Positions 40,001-46,780 are shown, counted from the stretch's first letter. The stretch is DNA of 58,410 bases from Candidatus Woesearchaeota archaeon (GCA_018303325.1 JAGVYH010000072.1:1-58410); one strand, 5' to 3'. The notes: generated from the letters alone by a model not told the origin. Made by a program: numbers and translations.

Positions 40001-41032
40001 AACACCGCCTTGTCCTTGCGGTAATGATAAACTACTAATTGTAACATTATCAGTTGTATTTAATGGAACATATCCTATTAATGAGCCATCGCAGCTTACA
40101 TTAAACCCAAATGTTCCTGATAAACTGAATGTTCTGTCATATTCGTATAATTGATAAGCATCAACAAAGTTCATAATACTGTTATTTCCATCGCCGAAGT
40201 TAATTACACAACTTACACCTGCTCCAGATATTGCACTGCCATTCAGCATTGTATAATTTGCAAAGAATTCTACAATCTCTAACACATATTTCTCTTGGTC
40301 GCCATGGAACATTCCTGTATCTGTATTATCCCAGATTGTTAAGTTGGCGCTGTTTGTTTCGTTTGTTCCACCGCCTGCATATCCTGTGAAGTGAGTAACT
40401 GTGAAAGTTATTGTATCGCCGTTATCAACAAATGGAATCTCTGTTATCTCCCATCCATTAATATCATATCCTTCGCTAACACATTCAAAGTTTTCTTGGT
40501 CAAAGTCTTCACATCTCAATATATATTGTGTATACGCTGTTTTTGGCAGTGTTATTGTTGCGTTTTCTATTGGCACACTATCCATTGCAAATACTGCTGT
40601 TTTTATTTCGTCATAATCTTTAGCTCCTTCTTCCAATACATCTATTGTTGAATTAATTGACATGCTCTGATTATTATTATCTAAACCTTTAATCTCGACA
40701 ATTGCTTCAGGCATTTGATCAGTATGTACTAATCCAGGAATACCTGGAGAACTGCTTAACACAACATCAAATTTATTATCTCCTCTTTCCCTCATCTCAC
40801 CATGTCCTGTAAAATAACCATACTTGTTCTTTAAATCCATGTCAGGAACAACAACATCTGCATTTGGATTATTGTCGTAAATTGCAAATCCTGTCGGTGT
40901 TGAAGTTTGTGTTAAAGTTTTATTCAAACTGTTGAAATCCTCTCCTGTAAAATAAATATAGCCAGAGATAACACTAATCAAAACTACTAAAATCATTGCC
41001 TGCATGACTTTTTTATAATTTTTATTCTTCAT
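28079..41032 (-). CDS. Giant (4317 aa) multidomain surface protein
   Basis: N-terminal TM/signal; PbH1/NosD-like beta-helix; about 11 Ig/cadherin-like repeats; Cys-rich segments; Glu-rich region; alpha/beta hydrolase (VILVHGLASS, AHSLGG); TM TVFTILILLLLIVLVVIGSAAYL; nine C-terminal KGW repeats. Confidence 0.95.
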   Translation of the reverse strand: MKNKNYKKVMQAMILVVLISVISGYIYFTGEDFNSLNKTLTQTSTPTGFAIYDNNPNADVVVPDMDLKNKYGYFTGHGEMRERGDNKFDVVLSSSPGIPGLVHTDQMPEAIVEIKGLDNNNQSMSINSTIDVLEEGAKDYDEIKTAVFAMDSVPIENATITLPKTAYTQYILRCEDFDQENFECVSEGYDINGWEITEIPFVDNGDTITFTVTHFTGYAGGGTNETNSANLTIWDNTDTGMFHGDQEKYVLEIVEFFANYTMLNGSAISGAGVSCVINFGDGNNSIMNFVDAYQLYEYDRTFSLSGTFGFNVSCDGSLIGYVPLNTTDNVTISSLSLPQGQGGVAPSVTIPVFNESSVNATLNINASVNYTDPEADVGTLYFNWFVNNGWVYEDIVTSVAPNANVSRQLNTGNYSGNATITIEVTPYDGTTNGTKKNSTSYFQICLTPYDNLTVRNNITLCAGTYNIQDDGSNGVIISGTNDANISCDGTRLVGAAAGYGIAIGGSDFNIIKGCIVEKYKYNIEVTISGHNNTFINNTLLSSNIFAGISISGGDQNNITNNTFYNNSYDGINIGSGSVNTLIWGNKFLGSGEGIDNSGTNTNFCLNDLYGNYYDDKITYTGVPEDDCGPTPNATIMLYDKSEQYNWSWGSTGTTTFNNLREAVYNTENNRTIRGFPESGTFWLNDTDTVRSNITLDCNGIVFDDKAAGETAITFKGENDWLVKNCTFNRYSNGIYILNSGDNNNSIMNNTFLSSTGQGIQLDVGDHNNITNNTFFNNTLEGIDVVGTGALNTFIWGNRFLGNNNDGVLDSGTGTDFCVNNIYGNYYDNNVDYGAVMQDDCGPAPNATVWLYDKSAQYNWSWGSTGTATFNNLREAVYNTENNRTIKGFPESSTFWYNDTDTVRSNITLDCNGIVFDDKAAGETAITFRGEKDWLVKNCTFNRYSNGIYIFNSGDNNNSIMNNTFLSSTGQGIQLDMGDHNNITNNTFFNNTLEGIDVVGTGALNTFIWGNRFLGLSNDGVQDSGTGTNFCVNDLYGNYYNGSVDSGGLDVDDCGPTPNATITVDKNGDIGISWGTNLSVKDIQEGVYNTWNGSSKLLQILPASGPYNGSITSFRNNIIINCSNNSLMGGGAGTGITISNRNIKIQNCTFNNFDTGISLKGSYNLIYNNTFLGNDLEAILFTTGVDSFNVIKHNNFTSNNDDAIDGNAPSATSTENNITENTFDSNTDYAITIASANMLNTSIWRNNFRNNRIGTSPYTQVNNVVKNTTFNVSNQGNYWSDYDSAAESCNDANGDGFCDFPQDNITGAGAINDSWPYSAFLDYFNSRPVITLSLKPITAYSNSTLNATANYTDAESDIGTVYFEWFRNNTLFWNTSFGSISANANISDNLTRGNFTKWTNITVQVTGFDGVYNSTPINVSINISNTAPEIRAPVLSPSTAYANNTVNATFVTWDIDGDAMTAYFDWYVNGTYRFANFTTGVNNNTNISSFLKYDNYTKWANVTVMVTLYDGVVNSTPQNLTINISNYVPESVKVAFSPETIYTNTTVNITSKVWDIDGDAMIIYYDWFVNKTHRFGNFTSGLANNTNVSSFLNHGNFTKWNNLTVQVVVYDGVSNSTPINYSANNVSNIVPEIRAQVISPSTAYANDTVNATFVTWDIDNSDGGDLLTAYFDWFVNGTYRFANFTTGVNNNTNISSFLKYTNYTKWANVTVMVTLYDGVVNSTPQNLTINISNFVPIAISPIISPHSPEITDTLNATLKVWDIDSDAMTVYIDWFVNEIRNVTNITTNVANGTNVSTYLGTGNYSGTSNVTFQYAIYDGFSNSTPINSSYVYFTNIAPSITLSLKPTTAYGNNTLNATANYTDLNDNVGTVYFNWFRNGTMFASTSFGSINPNANISDNLTSGNFSRWTNITVQATPFDGTVNGTAVNVSINISNYLPESVKVAFSPDTIYTNTTVNITSKVWDIDGDAMTIYYDWFVNKTHRFGNFTSGLANNTNVSSFLHNSNFTKWSNLTVQVVVYDGVSNSSPVNYSANNVTNIAPEIRASVLSPSTAYANDTVNATFVAMDIDNTDGGDVLTAYFDWYINNTYRIVNFTTGINNNTNISSFLRPANFSKWSNVTVMVTLYDGVVNSTPQNLTINISNYAAESVKVAFSPDTIYTNTTVNITSKVWDIDGDAMTIYYDWFVNKTHRFGNFTSGLANNTNVSSFLNHNNFTKWSNLTVQVVVYDGVSNSSPINYSANNVTNLAPYINATDIYSPNNCSTEKINGSGIPSDIDLDAQTLYFNWFVTSSANIARINYSEIINNVNNGDNTSRNLTTGKFTIGDNVTLQITAHDGADNSSSRNTTTITIRDCTPQQPDGGGEGTPPSTPPSEPTPEEPVVTPEIIIPPICESSTSCSGWGRCADKKMSRTCVRTSTDCTTSEYKEQDSCCYSDSECDSGYKCTSNKCELYQSCTDSDGSDTYTTGYVYGLSSGAEYRYGDRCADKTKVVEYICSGLSPTRDAVNCVSGCENGKCKQCIPDIVCEDWTKCEEKIVNDRSGKENKLYQKTRVCKDLNKCLGEYTDTAECCPSGIVGRATGSCNLFCEPKEECQWSSCSNGARYETCTKTNRICQTITKVTQREKCKTEEKPPEKLEDTFIRKPIENALQPTDEHIAEIIDTVKDIIPEDWKDVKITTEKVEQIVTEHTEGTLDVIETNEEEQADEVIEELKEETEIGQETSIESTHTATTIIVENTETGETEEVTAVTITFEGEETLDKNNNDITPDVQEINSEVEIEEINEEEVPQDIEDLNNILDEIGEAVIPEEVEEVKEAAEEKVPEEISGEMAEEMPVELVPEEISEEEIGQVPIEIPKEIEEEAEVPSEEEQEIIKEKPSEEAEVIIPEEETPLDKVGKAIDAIIDIFLPEKEKVKEEIEKEVPIEEKQPEKIEEEEKRVEKEKLIEEEKPEEAEDIASYVPLIEEPVTEEVKILPEEEPAEEEVKVIELPEKIEVIIPEEELEETWMDKFGKAVDVIAEKTQPEEEISEEEKTQELIKQIVEEGLKETPEKEITEEGLTIPKEEKELGKEKKGIVVKGDESAEELTKLLEEHNIKVADRLIGTTITENDVVFASSKVENDKDTKPVILGLNVGVTEGANRKSKELKIKIITGESKSELITRYRNWLYKVEIVQSGKSKKINNIKVIEFIPKHVANSATELVFVGEKPIILQDDPIIEWSVDTLKSGEKKEFSYIVKRKLTKVETVSIVSGEYEDKVEKNALPCTNVTYSETKLPVTTYKEESKQTSNAETKVKEAGYSVIMTPFNVKCTGDNIDFTINIPDKYADVNILKCTGANCEPKKKETVNELTCGNKIIRETTIEEEFANFMPINITEVSINITEFKNAVAAMKDKIEYYDEKTGLVSTTIDEEAMQPQNSMLRIIGAPLKFKFDASIISKSKPLETENIAITIPLIEPVGFENKSFALYINTGKDEQGLDTWEHIESDIDYETKLVNADIINASSYLDHNKEIEVALMGILCLNCLNATLEPVYMPKTPSRDAVILVHGLASSPAKYEEIIKDIKLTEQPFQAWTFAYPTTDEIEKNAKEFARLIEEQQDKFDRIYIAAHSLGGITTQQALYYAYQENLKQPADKPAYQFVNKVKRVVVVGSPNEGTPGIEPYKKLFQFLINAKTDTPLFNVNSNIISKLSQGLITPQIPSIDYYVIAGNKPYPFSNVFFEKVLANGEKVVVPNDGIVGVKSAQHIGDEYINNTCQNYWEVGLTHTELLANPAGRKQIEKIVAEGVLGETSINAIMGSNQYYQFHISDCSEKDMYMVVGKETDEKEVFDETGCKCGDGYCANFENSETCPSDCPKVAKPIRFGKTTVFTILILLLLIVLVVIGSAAYLPYGIYKHHVNKRKREMHFLEAEKVNLEHYIHDVSRKMHIVKVREMLISKGWNKEVIEKYIKQVEMKSLNALETYAKELIEKGIHPLKVREHLIRKGWHPTHVDKVLEVKPEHVLEQTTRQLNEYVKHRLSKGSSRTQIKEELLRRGWQETIIDKMLPVKPEDYLRDIKIYVKERLKSKANILMIRNELVKKGWKEEVIDKLLEITPKSVEKELKNYIDNALKTRRNKLLIKDDLVKKGWPVPMIENMLGLDGETSVYELGKYIKERLSKKNKKQSILELRNELIEKGWPVEIVDRYLRISDEEGIRILKAYIEIEIKEGNDISEIKKKLREKGWDKEVIESCIAFDNRKKIEQLKDYVKYELFQKHTTLEIREKLLKKQWNKNIVDELLGFNQEIGLELLINYIKTQHKKGASRIEIKKKLAEKGWDTNVVDDMFNKIK
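37983..39260 (-). repeat. Tandem about 639-bp (213-aa) near-identical duplication within the beta-helix region
   Basis: Blocks containing FPESxTFWxNDTDTVRSNITLDCNGIVFDDKAAGETAITF...; 38052 aligns with 38691. Confidence 0.85.
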
Positions 41033-41735
41033 TTTGGGTAATGTTTTGTTTAGCTTGATTCTTCTCTTTTGAATTCTCAGATGTTGATTTGAGGTTCTGA
41101 GTAACAGAATTATTCTTATGACTAGAATTGTTTTTCTTAGGATTATTGGATGATTTACTTCCAGATCTCACGCGGTGATAAATTGTCCAGATTGTTCTTT
41201 GGTCACGAGATGTTAGTTTTGCAATCTCGCTAAATCTCAATACTTTATTTTCTTTTAGATAGATTATTATAGATTCAAAAACAGTATGTTCTGGTGAGAA
41301 AATTGAGAAAGGAATATGAATGTCTTGCTTAATGTGAATATCTTGTTTAGTGCTTGTTAAACTTGTTTTTTGCTCATCTAAAAGTTTGCCAGAATACTTT
41401 TTTAAAGATGTTCTATACATTACACCAACAACAGCTTCGCTTCTGTGAATAATTCCAGAAATTTCTTTATACTTAAAGCCAAGTTCATCCTTCATGTATC
41501 TTACAAGACATTCTGTGACACCAAGCTTTATGGTAAATATAGAAGCAGGAAAATAATTCTTCTTCAACTGCATTTTTTCTTTCATTGAAGAAAGTAGATC
41601 AGAAAACTCTTTGCCAGTTATTGATTCAGTTTCCTTAATAAGTTTGTCAATCTTAGCTAATTTTTTCAGAATATTTTGATTCTCAAAACTATAAAAATTA
41701 CTAGAAAACTCTCTATTTTCCTCTTTTTTACTCAT
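41022..41735 (-). CDS. Two-HTH DNA-binding protein overlapping the giant gene
   Basis: YKEISGIIHRSEAVVGVMYRTSLKK and FSEIAKLTSRDQRTIWTIYHRVRSG sigma-region-4-like HTHs; overlaps giant gene start by 11 bp. Confidence 0.75.
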   Translation of the reverse strand: MSKKEENREFSSNFYSFENQNILKKLAKIDKLIKETESITGKEFSDLLSSMKEKMQLKKNYFPASIFTIKLGVTECLVRYMKDELGFKYKEISGIIHRSEAVVGVMYRTSLKKYSGKLLDEQKTSLTSTKQDIHIKQDIHIPFSIFSPEHTVFESIIIYLKENKVLRFSEIAKLTSRDQRTIWTIYHRVRSGSKSSNNPKKNNSSHKNNSVTQNLKSTSENSKEKNQAKQNITQNEE

Positions 41736-41911
41736 TTTTTAAATATTATGTAAGTATTAAATGCTAAAAACACAATAAATATAAATACTATTTAAGTATT
41801 TTTAGCTATTATTTAAGTTAAAAAGAATATTATATAAGTATTATTTATATAGTTTTTGGTGGAAACTGCTGTTGTGTGAGAAAACTGTGTTGATTACAAA
41901 CTTGGTTTCAT

Positions 41912-41936
41912 ACCCCACAGCTTGCTGTGATTGGGT
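41912..41936 (+). repeat. H2 repeat copy
   Basis: ACCCCACAGCTTGCTGTGATTGGGT. Confidence 0.65.
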
Positions 41937-42003
41937 AAGCAAATTTGAGGCAGGTTTTTTGATTTTAAAAATGTTTAATTCATAAAAATACTTTATTAAT
42001 AAT

Positions 42004-42265
42004 ATGGAAAATCATAAAGATAAATTAAGGATTTATACAAAAAAAAGAGAAATAAGAGCATTGCTTAAAGCAAGCCGAGAACTAAAATGCAAAGACCCTA
42101 CTTATACTAAAAGCACAAAATAATCGAACATTATTTTGTGCTTTTAGTATATAATTATAGAAGATTATGAAGGAGAAGAAACAATCACTTGGTTTGGAAT
42201 GAAAGGCAGTGTTAAGTTTATACCACTGTGGAAATGGCTACTCGCTGAAGAAAAGACTACCTTTT
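42004..42265 (+). pseudogene. C-terminal remnant of an archaeal AAA-ATPase (DUF234-like region), interrupted by element copy C
   Basis: ...YTKKREIRALLKASRELKCKDP | element | IIEDYEGEETITWFGMKGSVKFIPLWKWLLAEEK*. Confidence 0.7.
42105..42149. mobile_element. Palindromic element copy C (single hairpin, 45 bp)
   Basis: TACTAAAAGCACAAAATAATCGAACATTATTTTGTGCTTTTAGTA, TA-flanked, compensatory changes vs copy A. Confidence 0.85.
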
Positions 42266-42305
42266 GAGAGGCACACTTTTATTAAATGTTTACCTCTTTA
42301 AAGGA

Positions 42306-42509
42306 AAACTTTTTAAAAAATTAATTCAATCCTGTTCTGATTTGTCAAATATAACTACAAAAGAGAGGGAAGTAAATGCACTGTTACGGGCGGGGATAGA
42401 ATTAAAGTGCAAGAATTTATTAATCATCACTTCTGATTACGAAGCTGAAGAGAAGAAAGATGCAGCGATTATTAAATTCATCCCTCTCTGGAAATGGTTG
42501 ATGGAGTGA
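42306..42509 (+). pseudogene. Second C-terminal remnant of a related ATPase
   Basis: KLFKKLIQSCSDLSNITTKEREVNALLRAGIELKCKNLLIITSDYEAEEKKDAAIIKFIPLWKWLME parallels the preceding remnant. Confidence 0.65.
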
Positions 42510-42517
42510 ACCCCATT

Positions 42518-43741
42518 TTAGTTTGTAGTCGCATGTTTGCATATTTTAGTAGTGGTTTTTGTAGGTTCAACATAACCCCAATCAATTAGAGTGCAGGCAA
42601 TTTCTTGCGCAGCAATTTCATTTCCACGCGGGTTAAAATGTACATCTTTAAATAGATAAACAGGTATTCCTTGTTCGTACTCTCGGCTTAATGTAGTGGT
42701 GAGATCTATAAAAGGCAAATCTAATGCGGTAACATATTCGTTTAACATTCTCTTTGCTTGTTCTTCAAGTTTGATGGGTTTTTCGTCAGAAAAACCAGAG
42801 ATGTATTCTTTGGAGTAAATATATGCTCTGCTAGGAAAATAGACAACAACTAACTTAGAATTATATTCTTCTGCAGTATCACTCGCCATTTTAAGCGTTT
42901 TAAAAAATCTTGCTTTATTTTCTTCTGACAACCATTTTTCTTTGATTTCACTCTCTCCTCTGACTAAAAGACCACCACACTCTTTGTTGAATGCAGCGTT
43001 ATCACCTATTCTTAGAACCTCATTACCTTTTGTATTCATTATATTTTTTGATTCATTTAGGTATAACCATCTATACAGACTATGAATAAGTGTCCTTTCA
43101 TAAAAAGGCTTTTTTTCAAGAAGAGCGATAAGATCAAAAAAAGAAGGTTTTGGTGACTTAAATTTATTTCGTCCACTACTTTCGTAAGAATCAATTGGCA
43201 TATCTGTTTTGTCTGTGAAATCATTTGTGTACAATCCATATAAAATTATTCTATCCTTTAAATATTGACTATATTTTTTCATTATTCGATTATATTGTAC
43301 TGGTTTATATCCCTCTACAGAAAAATTAGAGACATTAATCCCAAGATATGATTCAAGCCTTTTTGACCATGATTCACTAATAGAAACGCCCAGTCCATAA
43401 CTAAAAGAGTCACCAATAACAACTATTTTTCCGTTTTCTTTATCGCCAGGTAAATTTTTGAATCCTAATTCATCTTTCTCACCAGAAAGGTATTCCTCTC
43501 TTCTTCTCTGTTCATCAGTTGATGTTGCATAAACAAAACCCAGTTCCGAGTCAGGTTTTTGCATATGAAAAAAGAAATTGTGTTCCATTTTATACCCATT
43601 TAAAAATGTTGCATAATCTTTAGCTATACTTATATAATCAAAGAAGCGAGAGCTTGCTATGATTGTTTCAGCAACGATATAACTTAAAAATACACTTAAT
43701 GCTATCATCAACTTTCTTTGTTTGGAATATTTATTTTTCAT
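42518..43741 (-). CDS. Membrane-anchored SGNH-like hydrolase
   Basis: N-terminal TM; IVVIGDSFSYGLGVS (block I), C-terminal KDVHFNPRGNEIAA (DxxH). Confidence 0.8.
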   Translation of the reverse strand: MKNKYSKQRKLMIALSVFLSYIVAETIIASSRFFDYISIAKDYATFLNGYKMEHNFFFHMQKPDSELGFVYATSTDEQRRREEYLSGEKDELGFKNLPGDKENGKIVVIGDSFSYGLGVSISESWSKRLESYLGINVSNFSVEGYKPVQYNRIMKKYSQYLKDRIILYGLYTNDFTDKTDMPIDSYESSGRNKFKSPKPSFFDLIALLEKKPFYERTLIHSLYRWLYLNESKNIMNTKGNEVLRIGDNAAFNKECGGLLVRGESEIKEKWLSEENKARFFKTLKMASDTAEEYNSKLVVVYFPSRAYIYSKEYISGFSDEKPIKLEEQAKRMLNEYVTALDLPFIDLTTTLSREYEQGIPVYLFKDVHFNPRGNEIAAQEIACTLIDWGYVEPTKTTTKICKHATTN

Positions 43742-44112
43742 TTGTTACCTCAGTAGTGTTTTAATTGCTTTTTCTTTATTACCAAGATAATTTATATATT
43801 CTCTTTATACCCAAAACTATTTTTGTTATTGCATAGCTACATAATGTATCATCTAGAACGTTTAGTACCTTTTTTAAGCGATGCATATTTTTTGGTTTAT
43901 CTGTATTGCTCATCAAAAAACGAAATATCTTCTCATTTATAAATATTTCTATTCTTCACTACTTAATAATGGTCAATAATAATTGTCTATATTGAAAATA
44001 AACATTAATATAAAAATAATCACAAATCAATTAAGTTTTACGAGACATGTTTCGTAAAAGTTGTAAAGTTATATCAAAAGAAAAGAATATTTTATTCCCA
44101 TCTGGGTTTAAT

Positions 44113-44137
44113 ACCCTGCAACTTGCTGCGATTGGGT
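44113..44137 (+). repeat. H2 repeat copy, diverged
   Basis: ACCCTGCAACTTGCTGCGATTGGGT. Confidence 0.55.
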
Positions 44138-44305
44138 TTGACGATGCCAATCTTTCGTTTTATTTTAGAACAAATAATCTCAATATTCGTTTTCTAATAA
44201 AACAAATAATGCAAATATTCGTTTTTTAAGAGAACAAATATCTTATTTGCTAGGTTTATTGTGTTATCTCCTTGCTTACTCAATTTTATAGTAAAAGAAT
44301 ATTAT

Positions 44306-46483
44306 TTATATCTTCTCAATCGTCTTGCAGTTAGGATAACCTGAACATCCATAGAATTGGCCATACACAGATTTTCTTAAAACCATTGGTTTGCCGCATT
44401 TAGGGCAGGTCTTTTCTGCTTTTTCCAGCTGCTTTAATTCTGTTTCTGTTTTGCCAGTTTTTGATTTACAGTTTAGGTTAATGCACACTTCCTGCGCTTT
44501 TCTGCCTTGAGTTATTTTTATCATAGGATGACTGCATAACTCGCAGATTTTTTCAGAAGTTTTTACTTTGCCAGTTGATGGCAGGTTAAATGTTGTTTTG
44601 CATTCAGGATATTTATCGCAGGCAATAAATCTTCCGTATTTGCCTCTTTTTATCATTAATTTTCCTGCATGACATATGGGGCATTCTCCGACAGTATTCT
44701 CAGCTTCTTCTGCATCTTTGAATGCGCCAAACAGCCCTTGGCCAATCTCTTTTTCATTTTTTTTGAATTTATCCAATATTTTTGTAAGAACATGCTTTGC
44801 CTCTTCCAAAACATCTGTATTTTTCTTTTTGTCTTCTCTTATTAATTCCATCTCATCTTCAAAATGTTTGGTTAATTGCTCGTCAATAATGCTTTCACAG
44901 TATTTTTCCAGTGTTTCAATAGTATGAATACCTAATTTTGTTGCTTCCATTGGCTGTCCGGTTATATATCCTCTATGAAATAAAGTATCAACTACAGCAG
45001 CTCTTGTTGATTTTGTGCCAAGGTTTCTTTTTTCAAGCTCTTTGATTATTGAAGCTGCAGTATACCGTTTAGGCGGCTGTGTTTCTTTCTCCAGCATATC
45101 TATCTTTTTCACGTCAACAATTTCTTTCTGTTCAACTGCTGGTAATTCCTGTTCTTCTAATGTCACATAAGGCGCATAAAAGTCGTGCCAACCTTTTTTA
45201 ATAGTCCTTACTCCTTTTGAAACAAATATTTCGGCTTTAATATCTAATTTTATAACTACAGATTCTCTCACAGCAGGCTCTGCAAATGTTGCTAAAAATC
45301 TTTTTACAATAAGATCAAAAACCTTTAATTGTCTGCCATCTAATTCAACAAAATTACCTGTTGGGAATATGGCTGGATGTGCAGGGTCTGTTTTTTTGCC
45401 GTTGTATGGCTTAAGCTGGGTTGATAATAATTGATCTGTTAATTTTTTATAATTGCTATTGCCAGAAAGTTTACCTAATATTTTTTTGTATCCAATCTCA
45501 GGAGGCAGTTGCTGTGAAGATGTTCTTGGGTAAGATATTACTCCTGCTAAATACAATTCTTGGGCAATATTCAAACTTTCGCTTGGCTGGATTTTAAAGC
45601 ATCTGTAAGATTCTATTTGAAGCGTTGTTAAATCAAAAGGCACAGGCGGCATTTGGTTGAATTCTGTCTTTTCAATGGAATCAATCTTTGCTTTTTTTTC
45701 TCCTTTTATGTTCTGCATTATTTTATCTGCTTTTTCTTTTTCCCAAAACTTGTCTTCTTTATGCCATGCCTCTACATTTGCCTTGTTTTTGTTCCATACT
45801 GCCAATATCTGCCAGAATGGCTGCGGCTTAAATGCTAAAATTTCTTTTTCTCTGTCGACGATAATTTTTAATGCCGGTCCTTGAACACGTCCAGAACTTA
45901 AAATCTTAAAACTTCCTGCTTTTTTTATAGATAATGATAATGCTCTGCTTAGGTTAATGCCGTAATACCAGTCTAACTCATGCCTTGTAAGCCCTGCATT
46001 AACCTGCCCCCAGTTTAATGTGGGAGATGCATGGTCATAGCTCTCTCTTAGCTCGTCTGTTGTAAGTGTAGAAAATTTCATTCTTTTTGCGTCAGGCTTT
46101 TTGCAGATGTGTTTTACAACATTAAATCCGATCACTTCACCTTCAATGTCATAATCTGTGGCCACACATAATGAAGACGCATCCTTTGCCAGTTTTTTTA
46201 GCGCAGTTACATATTTTGAAGAATAGCTGGCTTCTTTGCTGACTGCAGAGCTCTGCACCCACTCGACGTCAAATATCGGATAAGTCCATCCTTTTTTATT
46301 TTTCTCTGCAAGTGTATAAAGATGGCCTACAGCGCAGCCAACAACAATATCTTTGCTGCCATGAGTTACTTTGTAGAATGGCACACCTGCAATATTTTCT
46401 TTGATTGGCTTTCCGTCAGCGAGAGCAAAAGCTATCTTGTTCGCTGCATTCGGCTTTTCGCAGATGATTAGTTCGTAGCTCAT
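44306..46483 (-). CDS. topA: Type IA DNA topoisomerase
   Basis: LIICEKPNAANKIA, CVATDYDIEGEVIGFN, SYPRTSSQ, C-terminal Zn fingers. Confidence 0.96.
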   Translation of the reverse strand: MSYELIICEKPNAANKIAFALADGKPIKENIAGVPFYKVTHGSKDIVVGCAVGHLYTLAEKNKKGWTYPIFDVEWVQSSAVSKEASYSSKYVTALKKLAKDASSLCVATDYDIEGEVIGFNVVKHICKKPDAKRMKFSTLTTDELRESYDHASPTLNWGQVNAGLTRHELDWYYGINLSRALSLSIKKAGSFKILSSGRVQGPALKIIVDREKEILAFKPQPFWQILAVWNKNKANVEAWHKEDKFWEKEKADKIMQNIKGEKKAKIDSIEKTEFNQMPPVPFDLTTLQIESYRCFKIQPSESLNIAQELYLAGVISYPRTSSQQLPPEIGYKKILGKLSGNSNYKKLTDQLLSTQLKPYNGKKTDPAHPAIFPTGNFVELDGRQLKVFDLIVKRFLATFAEPAVRESVVIKLDIKAEIFVSKGVRTIKKGWHDFYAPYVTLEEQELPAVEQKEIVDVKKIDMLEKETQPPKRYTAASIIKELEKRNLGTKSTRAAVVDTLFHRGYITGQPMEATKLGIHTIETLEKYCESIIDEQLTKHFEDEMELIREDKKKNTDVLEEAKHVLTKILDKFKKNEKEIGQGLFGAFKDAEEAENTVGECPICHAGKLMIKRGKYGRFIACDKYPECKTTFNLPSTGKVKTSEKICELCSHPMIKITQGRKAQEVCINLNCKSKTGKTETELKQLEKAEKTCPKCGKPMVLRKSVYGQFYGCSGYPNCKTIEKI

Positions 46484-46597
46484 TTGTGCAAGTCCTCATT
46501 AAATAATCATTAAAAAATAGGGTAGTTATATAAAAAGTTTTGGGAAGAATGTGGGAAAATCAACAAAATCTGTTTTTTAGCCAATTAATGTTTTTTA

Positions 46598-46645
46598 CTG
46601 CTCACAACTAGTTTGTGGGACGCAGTCCACCGTTCATTATGATAA
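46598..46645 (+). repeat. H1 repeat copy 8
   Basis: CTGCTCACAACTAGTTTGTGGGACGCAGTCCACCGTTCATTATGATAAG. Confidence 0.75.
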
Positions 46646-46731
46646 GTTAGTTGATTAATTTTTTTTGATATTTTTTATCGTTTTAAAATAAACGTATTTG
46701 TTTAGCTGATTTCTTTTTTGTACCCCTTTTA

Positions 46732-46780
46732 CCGCTCTCAACACGTTTGTAGGACGCAGTCCACCGTTCACGAATAAAGG
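46732..46780 (+). repeat. H1 repeat copy 9
   Basis: CCGCTCTCAACACGTTTGTAGGACGCAGTCCACCGTTCACGAATAAAGG. Confidence 0.75.

Noticed and set aside
28359-40651. Many plus-strand ORFs (up to 263 aa) inside the giant gene region
   Set aside because: Antisense to a strongly coding 4317-aa frame; low-complexity Ser/Leu/Val-rich translations are typical shadow ORFs.
44047-44229. 60-aa plus-strand ORF
   Set aside because: Overlaps an H2 hairpin repeat and lacks recognisable features.
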